Shown in pieces: positions 24,832-32,557 of a stretch of 64,000 bases of DNA (within the stretch, counting starts at the first letter, position 1; each line of letters starts with the position of its first letter). The position numbers and the translations under genes are program-made. The notes beneath the pieces were generated by a model. The model saw nothing but the letters and a program-made list of their open reading frames with translations, was not told the DNA's origin and searched no databases. The DNA comes from Candidatus Pyrohabitans jungbluthii (GTDB lineage: Archaea > Hydrothermarchaeota > Hydrothermarchaeia > Hydrothermarchaeales > BMS3B). The stretch covers positions 310,001 to 374,000 of the forward strand of contig MTMD02000002.1 in the NCBI GenBank assembly GCA_002010065.2, written 5' to 3'.

Positions 24832-27291
24832 ATGGAAATAAGCATGAGCAGGCGCGAGTTTATAAAAGCCTCAGCAGCAACTGCGGCGATGCTTGCCGCT
24901 GGGATGAGTGCCCCAGCGATGGCAGCGCAGGGTGATGGCGAGATAAAGTTTGGCCGCGCTCAGTGTAGATTCTGCGGTACAGGGTGCACAGTACTCGTGG
25001 GCGTGCGCAACGGTAAAGTGGTTGCCGTCAAGGGTGATGCCAACTCGCCCATAAACTTCGGCAGGCTGTGCATGAAGGGCTACTCCCTGCCTCACATAAT
25101 GTACGGAGGCGGCGGCAAAGAGCGCCTGACCAAGCCAATGATCAGACAGCCCGACGGTAGCTTCAAGGAGGTAAGCTGGGACGAAGCTCTGGAGCTGATC
25201 GCAGATACCTTTGCGAAGTACATCAAGGAGTACGGCCCAGACAGCGTTGCCTGGTACGGCTCAGGGCAGAACAACACTCAAGAAGCGTACGCTGCCAACA
25301 AGCTGTTTAAGGGCATAATTGGCACGGCTAACGTTGAAGGTAACCCCAGGCTGTGTATGGCTTCTGCGGTAGGAGGGTACCTCAACACCTTTGGCGCAGA
25401 TGAGCCCGCTGGGAGCTATGACGACATAGACTATGCGGACACCTTCTTCATAATAGGCTCAAACATGGCGGAGCAGCATCCAATGCTCTTCCGCAGGGTT
25501 ATAGACAGGAAGAGCGCCTACCCGGACAGGGTGCGCGTCATTGTAGCAGACCCGCGCACAACACCTACTGCGAGGTACGCTGACCTTCACCTCAAATTCA
25601 AGCCGGGTACAGACATGTACCTGCTCAACGCAATGGCTTATGTTATAATAGAGGAGGACTTAGTTGACTATGAGCACCTGAAGTACTGCACCTTTGCCAA
25701 GGGGCTGGGCAAGGGCGAGGCTCTCGATTTTGATGCCTTCAGGGAGTTTCTGAAGGATTACGCGCCGGAGAAAGTGGAGGAGATAACCGGTGTTCCCGCG
25801 GAGGACATACGCTTAGCTGCGAAGTGGTTCGGGCGCAGAGGTTACTCAACCCTCAGTCTGTGGACCATGGGCTTGAACCAGCGCACTCAGGGCGTGGAGC
25901 TCAACTGCCAGGTGCACAACCTGCATCTGCTTACAGGTAAGATAGGCAAGCCCGGATGCGATTCTCTGAGCTTAACAGGGCAGCCCAACGCCTGCGGTGG
26001 CACTCGAGAGCAGGGCGGCTTAACTCACATCCTGCCGGGTCACCGTAAGGTTGCGAACGAGCAGCACCGCAAGGAGGTTGCTGAGGTCTGGGGCGTGCCC
26101 GTTGAGCAGATGCCCACGAAGCCCACTGGGCCAGCGGTCAACATGTTCATGCGCCTGGAGAAGGGGGAGATCAAGGCGATATGGATAAACACCACAAACC
26201 CGGCGCAGAGTTTGCCCAACGCAGACCGTTACCGTGAGGCAATGCGCAAGGCGTTTACTGTGGTGAGCGACATCTATCCCACGCGAACCACAGAAGTGGC
26301 GACGGTGATTCTGCCCAGCGCCATGTGGGTAGAGAAAGAAGGCATAATGGGTCAAACCGATAGAAGAAGCCAGTTCACGCCCAAGCTGGTTGACCCGCCA
26401 GGCGAGGCAAAGCCCGACTTCTGGCAGATTAACGAGGTCGCCAGACGCATCGCTGAAAAGCTTGGCAGAAAGACGAAGTTTAAAGTGAGAGACAGGAAGG
26501 AGCCAGTTAATGTCATCAAAGAAATAGAGGTCTATGGTCTGGGCTTCTACGATGACCCCAGGGTCCAGGAAGGAGAGATGACACCAGAGGAAGCTGCCTG
26601 GAACGAGTACAGAGTGCTCACAAAGGGTCGGGATGTTGACCTCTATGGCGCAACCTACGAGAAGCTCAAAGCCCACGCTGGCGGCGTACAGTGGCCATGC
26701 CCGAGCACAGAGTTTGACAACCGCGGCAGCAACAAGCGCTACATCTCCCGCGAGTATGCTATAAAGGTCTTCGGAACAGACAAGAAGAGGTATGCCACCG
26801 GCTACGTTACGCTCTACGACCAGCACCTGGAGGAGGAAGGCTACCCAGGACCAATAAACTACTACGGCAAGAAGGGCAAGGCGGTGATTCGCGCTCTAAT
26901 GCCAACTGTCGACTACGAGATGCCCGACAGCAGCTATCCCTTCGTGCTCAACACCGGCAGAGTTATCGAGCACTGGCACACTGGCACGATGACCATGCGT
27001 GTGCGCCTACTGCGTGAGCTTAATCCAGCGGCCTACGTGGAGATTCACCCAAGCGATGCTGAGAAGCTGGGCGTAAAGAGCGGTGAGAATGTGATGCTTA
27101 TCTCACCGCGCGGCAGCATTATACTCCCCGCCTGGGTAACAGAGCGCGCTCAGCCTGGCATGGTGTTCGTGCCCTGGTTCGACGAGACTAAGCTTATCAA
27201 CGACCTCACCGTGGACGTGCCCGAGAGCTGGTCAAAAGCGGCTGAGCCTGACTACAAGGTGTGCAAGATTAAGGTGGTCAAGGCCACCTAA
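24832..27291 (+). CDS. napA: Periplasmic-type nitrate reductase catalytic subunit NapA
   Basis: 819 residues. Reduces nitrate to nitrite outside the membrane with bis-MGD and one [4Fe-4S] cluster. Tat signal: SRREFIKASAATAAMLAAGM. Cluster ligands in CRFCGTGCTVLVG and RLCMKGY; Mo-ligand Cys in NPRLCMASAVGGYLNTFG; further NapA landmarks GSNMAEQHPMLFRR, LLTGKIGKPGCDSLSLTGQP and NTGRVIEHWHTGTMT. Length equals bacterial NapA. An earlier in-frame ATG at 24811 is rejected, because GGAGGTGA sits just before 24832. An assimilatory or formate dehydrogenase role is less likely, since napG, napH and napD follow. Confidence 0.93.
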   Translation: MEISMSRREFIKASAATAAMLAAGMSAPAMAAQGDGEIKFGRAQCRFCGTGCTVLVGVRNGKVVAVKGDANSPINFGRLCMKGYSLPHIMYGGGGKERLTKPMIRQPDGSFKEVSWDEALELIADTFAKYIKEYGPDSVAWYGSGQNNTQEAYAANKLFKGIIGTANVEGNPRLCMASAVGGYLNTFGADEPAGSYDDIDYADTFFIIGSNMAEQHPMLFRRVIDRKSAYPDRVRVIVADPRTTPTARYADLHLKFKPGTDMYLLNAMAYVIIEEDLVDYEHLKYCTFAKGLGKGEALDFDAFREFLKDYAPEKVEEITGVPAEDIRLAAKWFGRRGYSTLSLWTMGLNQRTQGVELNCQVHNLHLLTGKIGKPGCDSLSLTGQPNACGGTREQGGLTHILPGHRKVANEQHRKEVAEVWGVPVEQMPTKPTGPAVNMFMRLEKGEIKAIWINTTNPAQSLPNADRYREAMRKAFTVVSDIYPTRTTEVATVILPSAMWVEKEGIMGQTDRRSQFTPKLVDPPGEAKPDFWQINEVARRIAEKLGRKTKFKVRDRKEPVNVIKEIEVYGLGFYDDPRVQEGEMTPEEAAWNEYRVLTKGRDVDLYGATYEKLKAHAGGVQWPCPSTEFDNRGSNKRYISREYAIKVFGTDKKRYATGYVTLYDQHLEEEGYPGPINYYGKKGKAVIRALMPTVDYEMPDSSYPFVLNTGRVIEHWHTGTMTMRVRLLRELNPAAYVEIHPSDAEKLGVKSGENVMLISPRGSIILPAWVTERAQPGMVFVPWFDETKLINDLTVDVPESWSKAAEPDYKVCKIKVVKAT

Positions 27292-27395
27292 AACCTTTTT
27301 TATTTTTAAAGCAGGTTTTGCTAAATTTTATTTTATAATTAGATTTATAAATTATTGGAGGGTTATACTTAAAATAAAAGTTTTTGGTGTTATAT

Positions 27396-27845
27396 ATGCG
27401 GCTTGCAGTAGTGCTTTTCCTGATAATGCTCATACTCGCAGGGTGTGTTGAGAAGGAAGAGGCAGTTGTAGCTACAGAGAAGAAACCTGCACCGCCGCTG
27501 GTTGAGGAAGCTCCCGAAGCCCCTGAAACCCAACTTCAGAAAGAAAAAGTTGAAAAAAAAGCTGGACTGACAATAGCCGATATTCTAAATAACCCAGCGG
27601 CATACGAAGGCAAGGAGGTAACACTGCGCGGCAGAGCTACGCCTGGCTTAGCCTTTGAATTTGTGGATGAGCAGCCCTATTTGCTGAGCGATGGTACGGG
27701 GGAGATATGGGTGATTACCCGGGCTATGATGCCTATGCAGGGGGCTGAAGTAACGGTGAGAGGCGAGGTGGTGGTACCCTACCAGATTAAGGGCCGCCAC
27801 TACGAGGTTGCGATCATTGAGATTGATAGGGAGGAAGAGTATTGA
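27396..27845 (+). CDS. Lipoprotein with OB-fold-like domain
   Basis: 149 residues. Lipoprotein signal MRLAVVLFLIMLILAGC, then a Pro/Glu/Lys-rich tether, then a small beta domain: ADILNNPAAYEGKEVTLRG, LLSDGTGEIWVIT, GAEVTVRGEVVVPYQ, which follows the OB-fold plan of exported proteins that usually bind no nucleic acid. It lies between napA and napG and overlaps napG by 4 bases, so it may be a structural or electron-transfer accessory of the Nap system. I know no fixed function. Start ATG chosen over upstream TTG/GTG because the signal begins there. Confidence 0.75.
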   Translation: MRLAVVLFLIMLILAGCVEKEEAVVATEKKPAPPLVEEAPEAPETQLQKEKVEKKAGLTIADILNNPAAYEGKEVTLRGRATPGLAFEFVDEQPYLLSDGTGEIWVITRAMMPMQGAEVTVRGEVVVPYQIKGRHYEVAIIEIDREEEY

Positions 27846-28585
27846 GGCTGAGCAGGAGGAGCTTTATAAGGAGCTCTGCGCTGCTGTGGCTTGGCTTTTT
27901 CGGGTTTAAGATGAGAAGAGAGGTGCCTGTCATCCGTCCTCCAGGCGCGACGAGTGATTTTCTTGCACGCTGCATACGCTGCGGTAAGTGCGGCGAAGCC
28001 TGCCCCTATGACTCCATAAAGTTTTTCGACATAAGCGCGGGCGCAAACGTGGCAACGCCCTACATAGACCCCCTTGAGACGCCGTGCTATCTCTGCCTTA
28101 AGCGCACCAGCGAGGGCAAGGACGAGCCCCTCAGCGACTACCTTCTGTGTGGCGAAGCCTGTCCCACGGGCGCACTGAAGAAGATTAAGAACGACAGGGA
28201 TACGCTGCTTTCACTTCCCGATGAGCTGAAGATGGGCATTTCTGTGCTAAACCGCGATATTTGCCTAGCCTGGCAATACGATTCCTGCGGGGAGTGCTAC
28301 TACAACTGCCCTCTACGCGACGACGCCATGCTGGATTACCCGCCAAACGAGGTTATCACAGGTGCAGTAGGGATTCGCCCCTATGTTAATGAGAAGCACT
28401 GCGTGGGCTGCGGAATGTGCAACTACGTGTGCCCCGTGAATGAAAAGATAGCAAAGGCTACGGTAGAGCCTGGAAGGAAGCTTACATACTTCGAGGAGCG
28501 CTACGCTGCCATGGTGAGAAATGTTATAGGCAAAGCAGGACGCGAAGTAAAGCTCCCAGCGGTGCGTGTGGTTAAGAGGGTGTAG
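27842..28585 (+). CDS. napG: NapG-type exported ferredoxin
   Basis: 247 residues, TTG start overlapping the previous stop. RLSRRSFIRSSALLWLGFFG is a twin-arginine signal. Four cluster motifs: CIRCGKCGEACP, CYLCLKRTSEG ... CGEACPTGA, CGECYYNCP and CVGCGMCNYVCP. NapG passes electrons from the NapH membrane protein towards NapA (directly here, since no NapB or NapC is present). Position directly before napH supports the call; MauM is the close alternative family. Confidence 0.88.
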   Translation: MRLSRRSFIRSSALLWLGFFGFKMRREVPVIRPPGATSDFLARCIRCGKCGEACPYDSIKFFDISAGANVATPYIDPLETPCYLCLKRTSEGKDEPLSDYLLCGEACPTGALKKIKNDRDTLLSLPDELKMGISVLNRDICLAWQYDSCGECYYNCPLRDDAMLDYPPNEVITGAVGIRPYVNEKHCVGCGMCNYVCPVNEKIAKATVEPGRKLTYFEERYAAMVRNVIGKAGREVKLPAVRVVKRV

Positions 28586-28586
28586 C

Positions 28587-29432
28587 ATGAAGGTAAAGGT
28601 GATAAGGCGGGTGTTTCAGCTTGCTGTGCTTGCCGTGCTCATCGCTGTGCCTATTTACACCCAGAACCCCATAGAGTGGGCGCCCTCGCGCATAGCTCTG
28701 GGAGAGCTTCCTCCCCCCAGGGTTTCTCAGGTGTGGGGTGACACCTGGAGCTTCAGCTTTTACGGCATAAACATAACCCATCCCCTCGCCGCTCTAGAAG
28801 CGATTCTCGCTGCAAAGGTGGTTTACCTCCCCCTTCTAATGGCAACGCTTCTCCCCCTGGCAATAACGCTGCTTCTGGGCAGGGTATTCTGCTCCTGGCT
28901 GTGCCCTGTTGGCTTTCTGCTGGAGCTGAATCAGAGGCTCAGGGGTTTCCTCAGGGAAAAAGGCATCGCAAAGGATGTAAAGCTGCGCGATTACCGATAC
29001 CACTTACTCGGCTTTACCTTAGCGCTTACCTTCTTCTTTGCCACGCCTGTGGTTTCCGCATTTGACCCGCCTCATGTGTTTGGAAGGGAGCTTTTCTATC
29101 TGTTCACTTACCATAGCGTAAGTTTAGGAGGCATAGCCCTGCTAATTGGAATCTTTGCATTCGAAACTCTCGCCTCTGAGCGCGCTTGGTGCCGCTCGTT
29201 CTGCCCAGCGGGAGGCCTTCTTTCTCTTCTCGGAGCGAAAAGGCTTATTAAAATACAGAAAAAAAAGGAGCGCTGCGTGCTCTGCGGGGAATGCAACATT
29301 GCATGCCCCTACAATCTGCGTCCGGTTGAGCTGGGCATAGATAAGGATTTTAATGATAAAACTTGCGATAACTGTGGGCTGTGCAGGGATGCATGCCCTG
29401 CTGGGGCCCTGTACTATACTATAAGGAGGTGA
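28587..29432 (+). CDS. napH: NapH-type membrane ferredoxin
   Basis: 281 residues from the ATG at 28587. Four membrane helices (around FQLAVLAVLIAVPIY, LLMATLLPLAITLLLG, HLLGFTLALTFFFAT and VSLGGIALLIGIFAF) with the two cytoplasmic motifs CSWLCPVGF and CRSFCPAGG, followed by two C-terminal clusters CVLCGECNIACP and CDNCGLCRDACP. With NapG it forms a quinol dehydrogenase for Nap. The N-terminus starts right after the napG stop. Confidence 0.9.
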   Translation: MKVKVIRRVFQLAVLAVLIAVPIYTQNPIEWAPSRIALGELPPPRVSQVWGDTWSFSFYGINITHPLAALEAILAAKVVYLPLLMATLLPLAITLLLGRVFCSWLCPVGFLLELNQRLRGFLREKGIAKDVKLRDYRYHLLGFTLALTFFFATPVVSAFDPPHVFGRELFYLFTYHSVSLGGIALLIGIFAFETLASERAWCRSFCPAGGLLSLLGAKRLIKIQKKKERCVLCGECNIACPYNLRPVELGIDKDFNDKTCDNCGLCRDACPAGALYYTIRR

Positions 29433-29437
29433 AAGAG

Positions 29438-29674
29438 TTGCCAGTATCTGGAGCTGTTGTTGTGCCTGTGCCGGGCAAAGAGAAAGAGGTAGAGAAGAGT
29501 CTCAGAGCTCTGCCCGGCGTGGAGGTTAAAGGCAGGGGAAGCAAAGGTATCGCCGTTGTAATGGAGGGCGAGTCAACAAAGGAGCTGAAGAAGCTATCAG
29601 AGAAGATAGAGAAGTGGGACGACGTTGTGGACTTCCAGCTTGTGTACCTTAACGTGGAGGACGAGGTGGAGTGA
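29438..29674 (+). CDS. napD: NapD-type chaperone for the NapA signal peptide
   Basis: 78 residues, TTG start fixed by AAGGAGGTGAAAGAG immediately upstream; earlier in-frame starts lie within napH. The sequence PVSGAVVVPVPGKEKEVEKS, LRALPGVEVKGRGSKGIAVV, then WDDVVDFQLVYLNVEDE shows the ferredoxin-like fold of NapD. NapD binds the Tat signal of NapA in the cytoplasm and holds it until cofactor loading is done. The stop overlaps the GTG of the next gene. Confidence 0.82.
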   Translation: MPVSGAVVVPVPGKEKEVEKSLRALPGVEVKGRGSKGIAVVMEGESTKELKKLSEKIEKWDDVVDFQLVYLNVEDEVE

Positions 29675-30783
29675 GCAAGCTAGGCTTTGTGGGTACGCCG
29701 TGTCAGATTCAGGGACTGAGAAAGGCCCAGGCTTTGGGTGACCAGCTTAAGCAGAACTGGGCAAATAGGGTAGGCTTTACTGTAGGTCTTTTCTGCATGG
29801 GCAACTGGAGCTACCCCTGTATCAAGGGTTACCTGGAGAAGCACGGGATTGAGCTTGAAAAGGTGAGGAAGGTCGAGATCTCTGGCTACGAGGTTGAGGT
29901 TTCGCTTAATGGCAGCAAGCTTGTGATACCCCTCGCTGGTTTGAGAAAGTACGTCAAGCTTGCGTGTAAACTCTGCTTGGATTTTGCCTCTGAGCTTGCC
30001 GACATAAGCGTGGGCAGTATTGGCTCACCCCGTGGGTGGAGCACAGTAATTGTGCGCTCTAAGCTGGGGGAGGAAGTGGTTACCCGAGCGGAGGCGGCGG
30101 GAGAGATTGAGACTCGCGAAGTTGATGAGGAACAGCTCGCGAAGCTCGCAGAGGTTGCCGGAAAGAAGATTGAAAGGAACACCAGGAGAATTCTAGGCAG
30201 GGCAAGACAGGGCATGTCCATACCCCACTTCAATACGAGGCTTGGCACAAGCCTTGAGGAACTCCTGCCCCTCGCCCAGGGCAAGGGCTTTACTGAGCTC
30301 TGGAATGAGATAGTAGCCACTGGGTTATGCGACGCCTGCGGCGCATGCAGCGCTGCGTGCGAGTATATAGAGATGAGAAACGGCCTGCCGAGACTTAAAA
30401 AGCGCTGCCCACAGGATTGCAACAGGTGCTACCTCGCGTGCACTCGCACCGCACTGCCTGTTAGAGCGCTGGAAAAGAATCTCGACCTTGGAGATACTTA
30501 CAGGCAGTACCTGGGCAAGTACTGGCGCGTGTTGGCGGTGCGCGCCACCAGCGAGGAGCTACTCGCCCGCGCACAGAACGGCGGCGCTGTTACAGCACTG
30601 CTTAAATTTTCTTTAACTAGAGGTTTCATAGATGGGGTGGTGCTCACCTGCAGAGGCGAAGCGTGGGAACCTCGTGCAGTTCTCGCAAGAAGCGGGGCTG
30701 ATATTTCCAACTGTGCCGGTACAGTATACGCTGCCTCAACACCTCTTCCGCTGTTTAGGCGTATTAAACTTATATCAACCTAA
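29671..30783 (+). CDS. Circularly permuted F420-hydrogenase-beta-like (FrhB/FdhB) protein
   Basis: 370 residues, GTG start overlapping the napD stop. Domain order is reversed from the family norm. Residues 1-205 are the usual C-terminal half (KLGFVGTPCQIQGLRKAQ, VGLFCMGNWSYPCIKGYL, CKLCLDFASELADISVGSIG). Residues 218-270 are the usual N-terminal ferredoxin region (CDACGACSAACEY, CPQDCNRCYLACTR). Residues 280-370 are the usual middle segment (AQNGGAVTALLKFSLTRGFI, STPLPLFRRI), which ends exactly where the first part begins. The family uses FAD, Fe-S clusters and often F420. It may bring F420H2 or ferredoxin electrons into the Nap/HAO pathway. Confidence 0.82.
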   Translation: MSKLGFVGTPCQIQGLRKAQALGDQLKQNWANRVGFTVGLFCMGNWSYPCIKGYLEKHGIELEKVRKVEISGYEVEVSLNGSKLVIPLAGLRKYVKLACKLCLDFASELADISVGSIGSPRGWSTVIVRSKLGEEVVTRAEAAGEIETREVDEEQLAKLAEVAGKKIERNTRRILGRARQGMSIPHFNTRLGTSLEELLPLAQGKGFTELWNEIVATGLCDACGACSAACEYIEMRNGLPRLKKRCPQDCNRCYLACTRTALPVRALEKNLDLGDTYRQYLGKYWRVLAVRATSEELLARAQNGGAVTALLKFSLTRGFIDGVVLTCRGEAWEPRAVLARSGADISNCAGTVYAASTPLPLFRRIKLIST

Positions 30784-30872
30784 ACTAAATTTTAATTTTA
30801 AAATCTCTTTTAAACCACTTTTTAAAAAAACCTATTTAACATATGAGGGGAAGGTGATTACCGGGTGAGAAT

Positions 30873-32357
30873 ATGAGAGCAAAATATCTCTTAATTTTCG
30901 CAATAGCTGCAGCAATGGTGCTCAGCACAGTTAATGCACAGGGATTTAAAGAACCTGGTGCACCATGCCTGAGCTGCCACGATACAGTGACTCCTGGCAT
31001 AGTGAAGCAGTGGGAGGAGAGCAAGCACAGCAAAGTCGGGATAAAGTGCTACGTGTGCCACCTCGCTAAAGAGGACGACCCCTCTGGCTTTGAACACATG
31101 GGGTATAGAGTTACCGCCGTTGTGTCGCCACGCTACTGCGAGAGCTGCCATCCCAAGCAGGTAGCCGAGTTTTCAAAGAGCAAGCACGCATGGACAGCGT
31201 TCATAGGACCACTGAAGCCCTGGTACAAAGAGATGGTCAAGCAGGGCAAGGACCCACTGAAAGTGGAGACCGCTTTGGAAGTCAACCCCAGGGACTTCAT
31301 AAGAGACAAGCTCACGCCGCTCTATCCAGACAGCGGTGCCCTGAAGCGCGCGGGCTTGCTGGACTCAAAGGACTACAACCACGAGAACCAGGTGCTGGGC
31401 TGCCTTGAGTGTCACGGCTCCTACATAATAGCCAAGGACGGCAAGATCCTGGATGGCTGGCCCAACAACGGTATAGGCAGGGTTAACCCAGATGGTAGCC
31501 TTGGCTCCTGCACCGCCTGCCACACGAGGCACAGGTTCAGCATAGCAGAGGCGCGCAAACCCGAGACCTGCGGTCAGTGCCACCTCGGCCCAGACCACCC
31601 ACAGATAGAGATATACGAGGAGAGCAAGCACGGCAACATCTATGCGAGCAGCGGTGAGGAGTGGAACTGGGATGTTCCTCCAGGACAGTGGGGTCCGGAG
31701 GATATAGCTGCGCCCACCTGTGCAACCTGCCACATGTCTGGCTTTGGCGGCGTGGTTGAGAGCACCCACGACGTAGGTGCGAGGCTCTACTGGGAGCTCC
31801 AGCCCAAGAAGTCAGTGCCCCAGTGGGACGACCCGAGCTTAGTGCCTCTGGGCAAGCAGAAGCCTGACGAGGAGCAGGCGAAGAAGGGCAGAGCAGAGAT
31901 GAAGAAGGTTTGCAGGGTGTGCCACGCCAGCGACTGGGTTGACGGCTACTTCGAGAGCTTCGACAAGGTAGTCAACGACTACAACAAGGTCTATGACTAC
32001 ACCAAGAAGCTTCTTGACACAGCCTACGAGGAGGGCTTGATAGACAAGTCCAACCCCATCGACGAGATTCCAGAGATAATGTACTACTACATCTGGCACC
32101 ACGACGGTCGCAGGTGGAGGATGGGCGCCAGCATGATGGCACCCGACTGGACCCATTGGAACGGTGCAGTGGACGCGCTACTGGACAAGCTCAACATGAT
32201 GGAAGAATGGATAAAGATGCAGCGAGAGAAGAAGCAGCTCGAGGAGCGCGTTGCTGCACTTGAGCAGAAGAAGGGCGTGTGCGGTCCCACAGCGATTGCT
32301 GCGCTTGCACTGGTGCCAATCGCCGGCTATGCAGTGCTGAGGAGAAGGAAGCTCTAA
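30873..32357 (+). CDS. Octaheme cytochrome c of the hydroxylamine oxidoreductase (HAO) family
   Basis: 494 residues. Signal peptide YLLIFAIAAAMVLSTVNAQG. Eight CxxCH motifs in order: CLSCH, CYVCH, CESCH, CLECH, CTACH, CGQCH, CATCH, CRVCH, followed by the family's C-terminal helix region (IWHHDGRRWRMGASMMAPDW, THWNG), a Glu/Lys coiled coil and a C-terminal helix with RRRKL that would anchor it. The Tyr that cross-links heme P460 in oxidising HAO is not evident, and Trp stands in the APDW position. Such HAO relatives are thought to reduce nitrite in Epsilonproteobacteria with Nap but no NrfA, so nitrite reduction towards hydroxylamine or ammonia is likely here. Confidence 0.88.
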   Translation: MRAKYLLIFAIAAAMVLSTVNAQGFKEPGAPCLSCHDTVTPGIVKQWEESKHSKVGIKCYVCHLAKEDDPSGFEHMGYRVTAVVSPRYCESCHPKQVAEFSKSKHAWTAFIGPLKPWYKEMVKQGKDPLKVETALEVNPRDFIRDKLTPLYPDSGALKRAGLLDSKDYNHENQVLGCLECHGSYIIAKDGKILDGWPNNGIGRVNPDGSLGSCTACHTRHRFSIAEARKPETCGQCHLGPDHPQIEIYEESKHGNIYASSGEEWNWDVPPGQWGPEDIAAPTCATCHMSGFGGVVESTHDVGARLYWELQPKKSVPQWDDPSLVPLGKQKPDEEQAKKGRAEMKKVCRVCHASDWVDGYFESFDKVVNDYNKVYDYTKKLLDTAYEEGLIDKSNPIDEIPEIMYYYIWHHDGRRWRMGASMMAPDWTHWNGAVDALLDKLNMMEEWIKMQREKKQLEERVAALEQKKGVCGPTAIAALALVPIAGYAVLRRRKL

Positions 32358-32362
32358 GCTTC

Positions 32363-32383
32363 CTGTTCTTTTTCCTTTTTTTG
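32363..32383 (+). terminator. T-rich stretch after the octaheme cytochrome gene
   Basis: TTCTTTTTCCTTTTTTT-type run a few bases after the TAA stop. Archaeal polymerase commonly stops at such runs, and a new TATA-like box follows at about 32400, which agrees with a transcript boundary. Confidence 0.45.
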
Positions 32384-32396
32384 AACATGTTCGCAC

Positions 32397-32410
32397 AAAA
32401 TTATTTTATA
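32397..32410 (+). promoter_or_regulatory. TATA-like box before the zinc-ribbon microprotein
   Basis: aaaattattttata lies about 25-35 bases before the ATG at 32433, the usual archaeal spacing. No clear ribosome binding site precedes the ATG, so a leaderless transcript is likely. Confidence 0.45.
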
Positions 32411-32432
32411 AGTTTGGGGGTTATTTATTACT

Positions 32433-32552
32433 ATGAAGAAGTGTGAAAACTGTCAGCGGAGCGAGGAGGAAGTCCCTGTCCTCAAGTACTATCATAAGGG
32501 CGATAAGCACTACATTTGCTCGCGCTGCCTGCCAATGCTCATTCATGGTTAG
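32433..32552 (+). CDS. 39-residue zinc-ribbon microprotein
   Basis: Reads MKKCENCQRSEEEVP, then VLKYYHKGDKHYICSRC and LPMLIHG. Two Cys-x2-Cys pairs 25 residues apart make a minimal zinc or Fe ribbon. It is too short for most gene callers, but codon use is native and it starts a transcript that continues, after 5 bases, into the membrane protein gene. It may be a small accessory of that protein. Function unknown. Confidence 0.7.
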   Translation: MKKCENCQRSEEEVPVLKYYHKGDKHYICSRCLPMLIHG

Positions 32553-32557
32553 GTACT

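Noticed and set aside
24832-27291. Formate dehydrogenase alpha subunit
   Set aside because: NPRLCMASAVGG, GSNMAEQHP and EHWHTGTMT, together with napD, napG and napH downstream, fit NapA far better; no formate dehydrogenase partner is adjacent.
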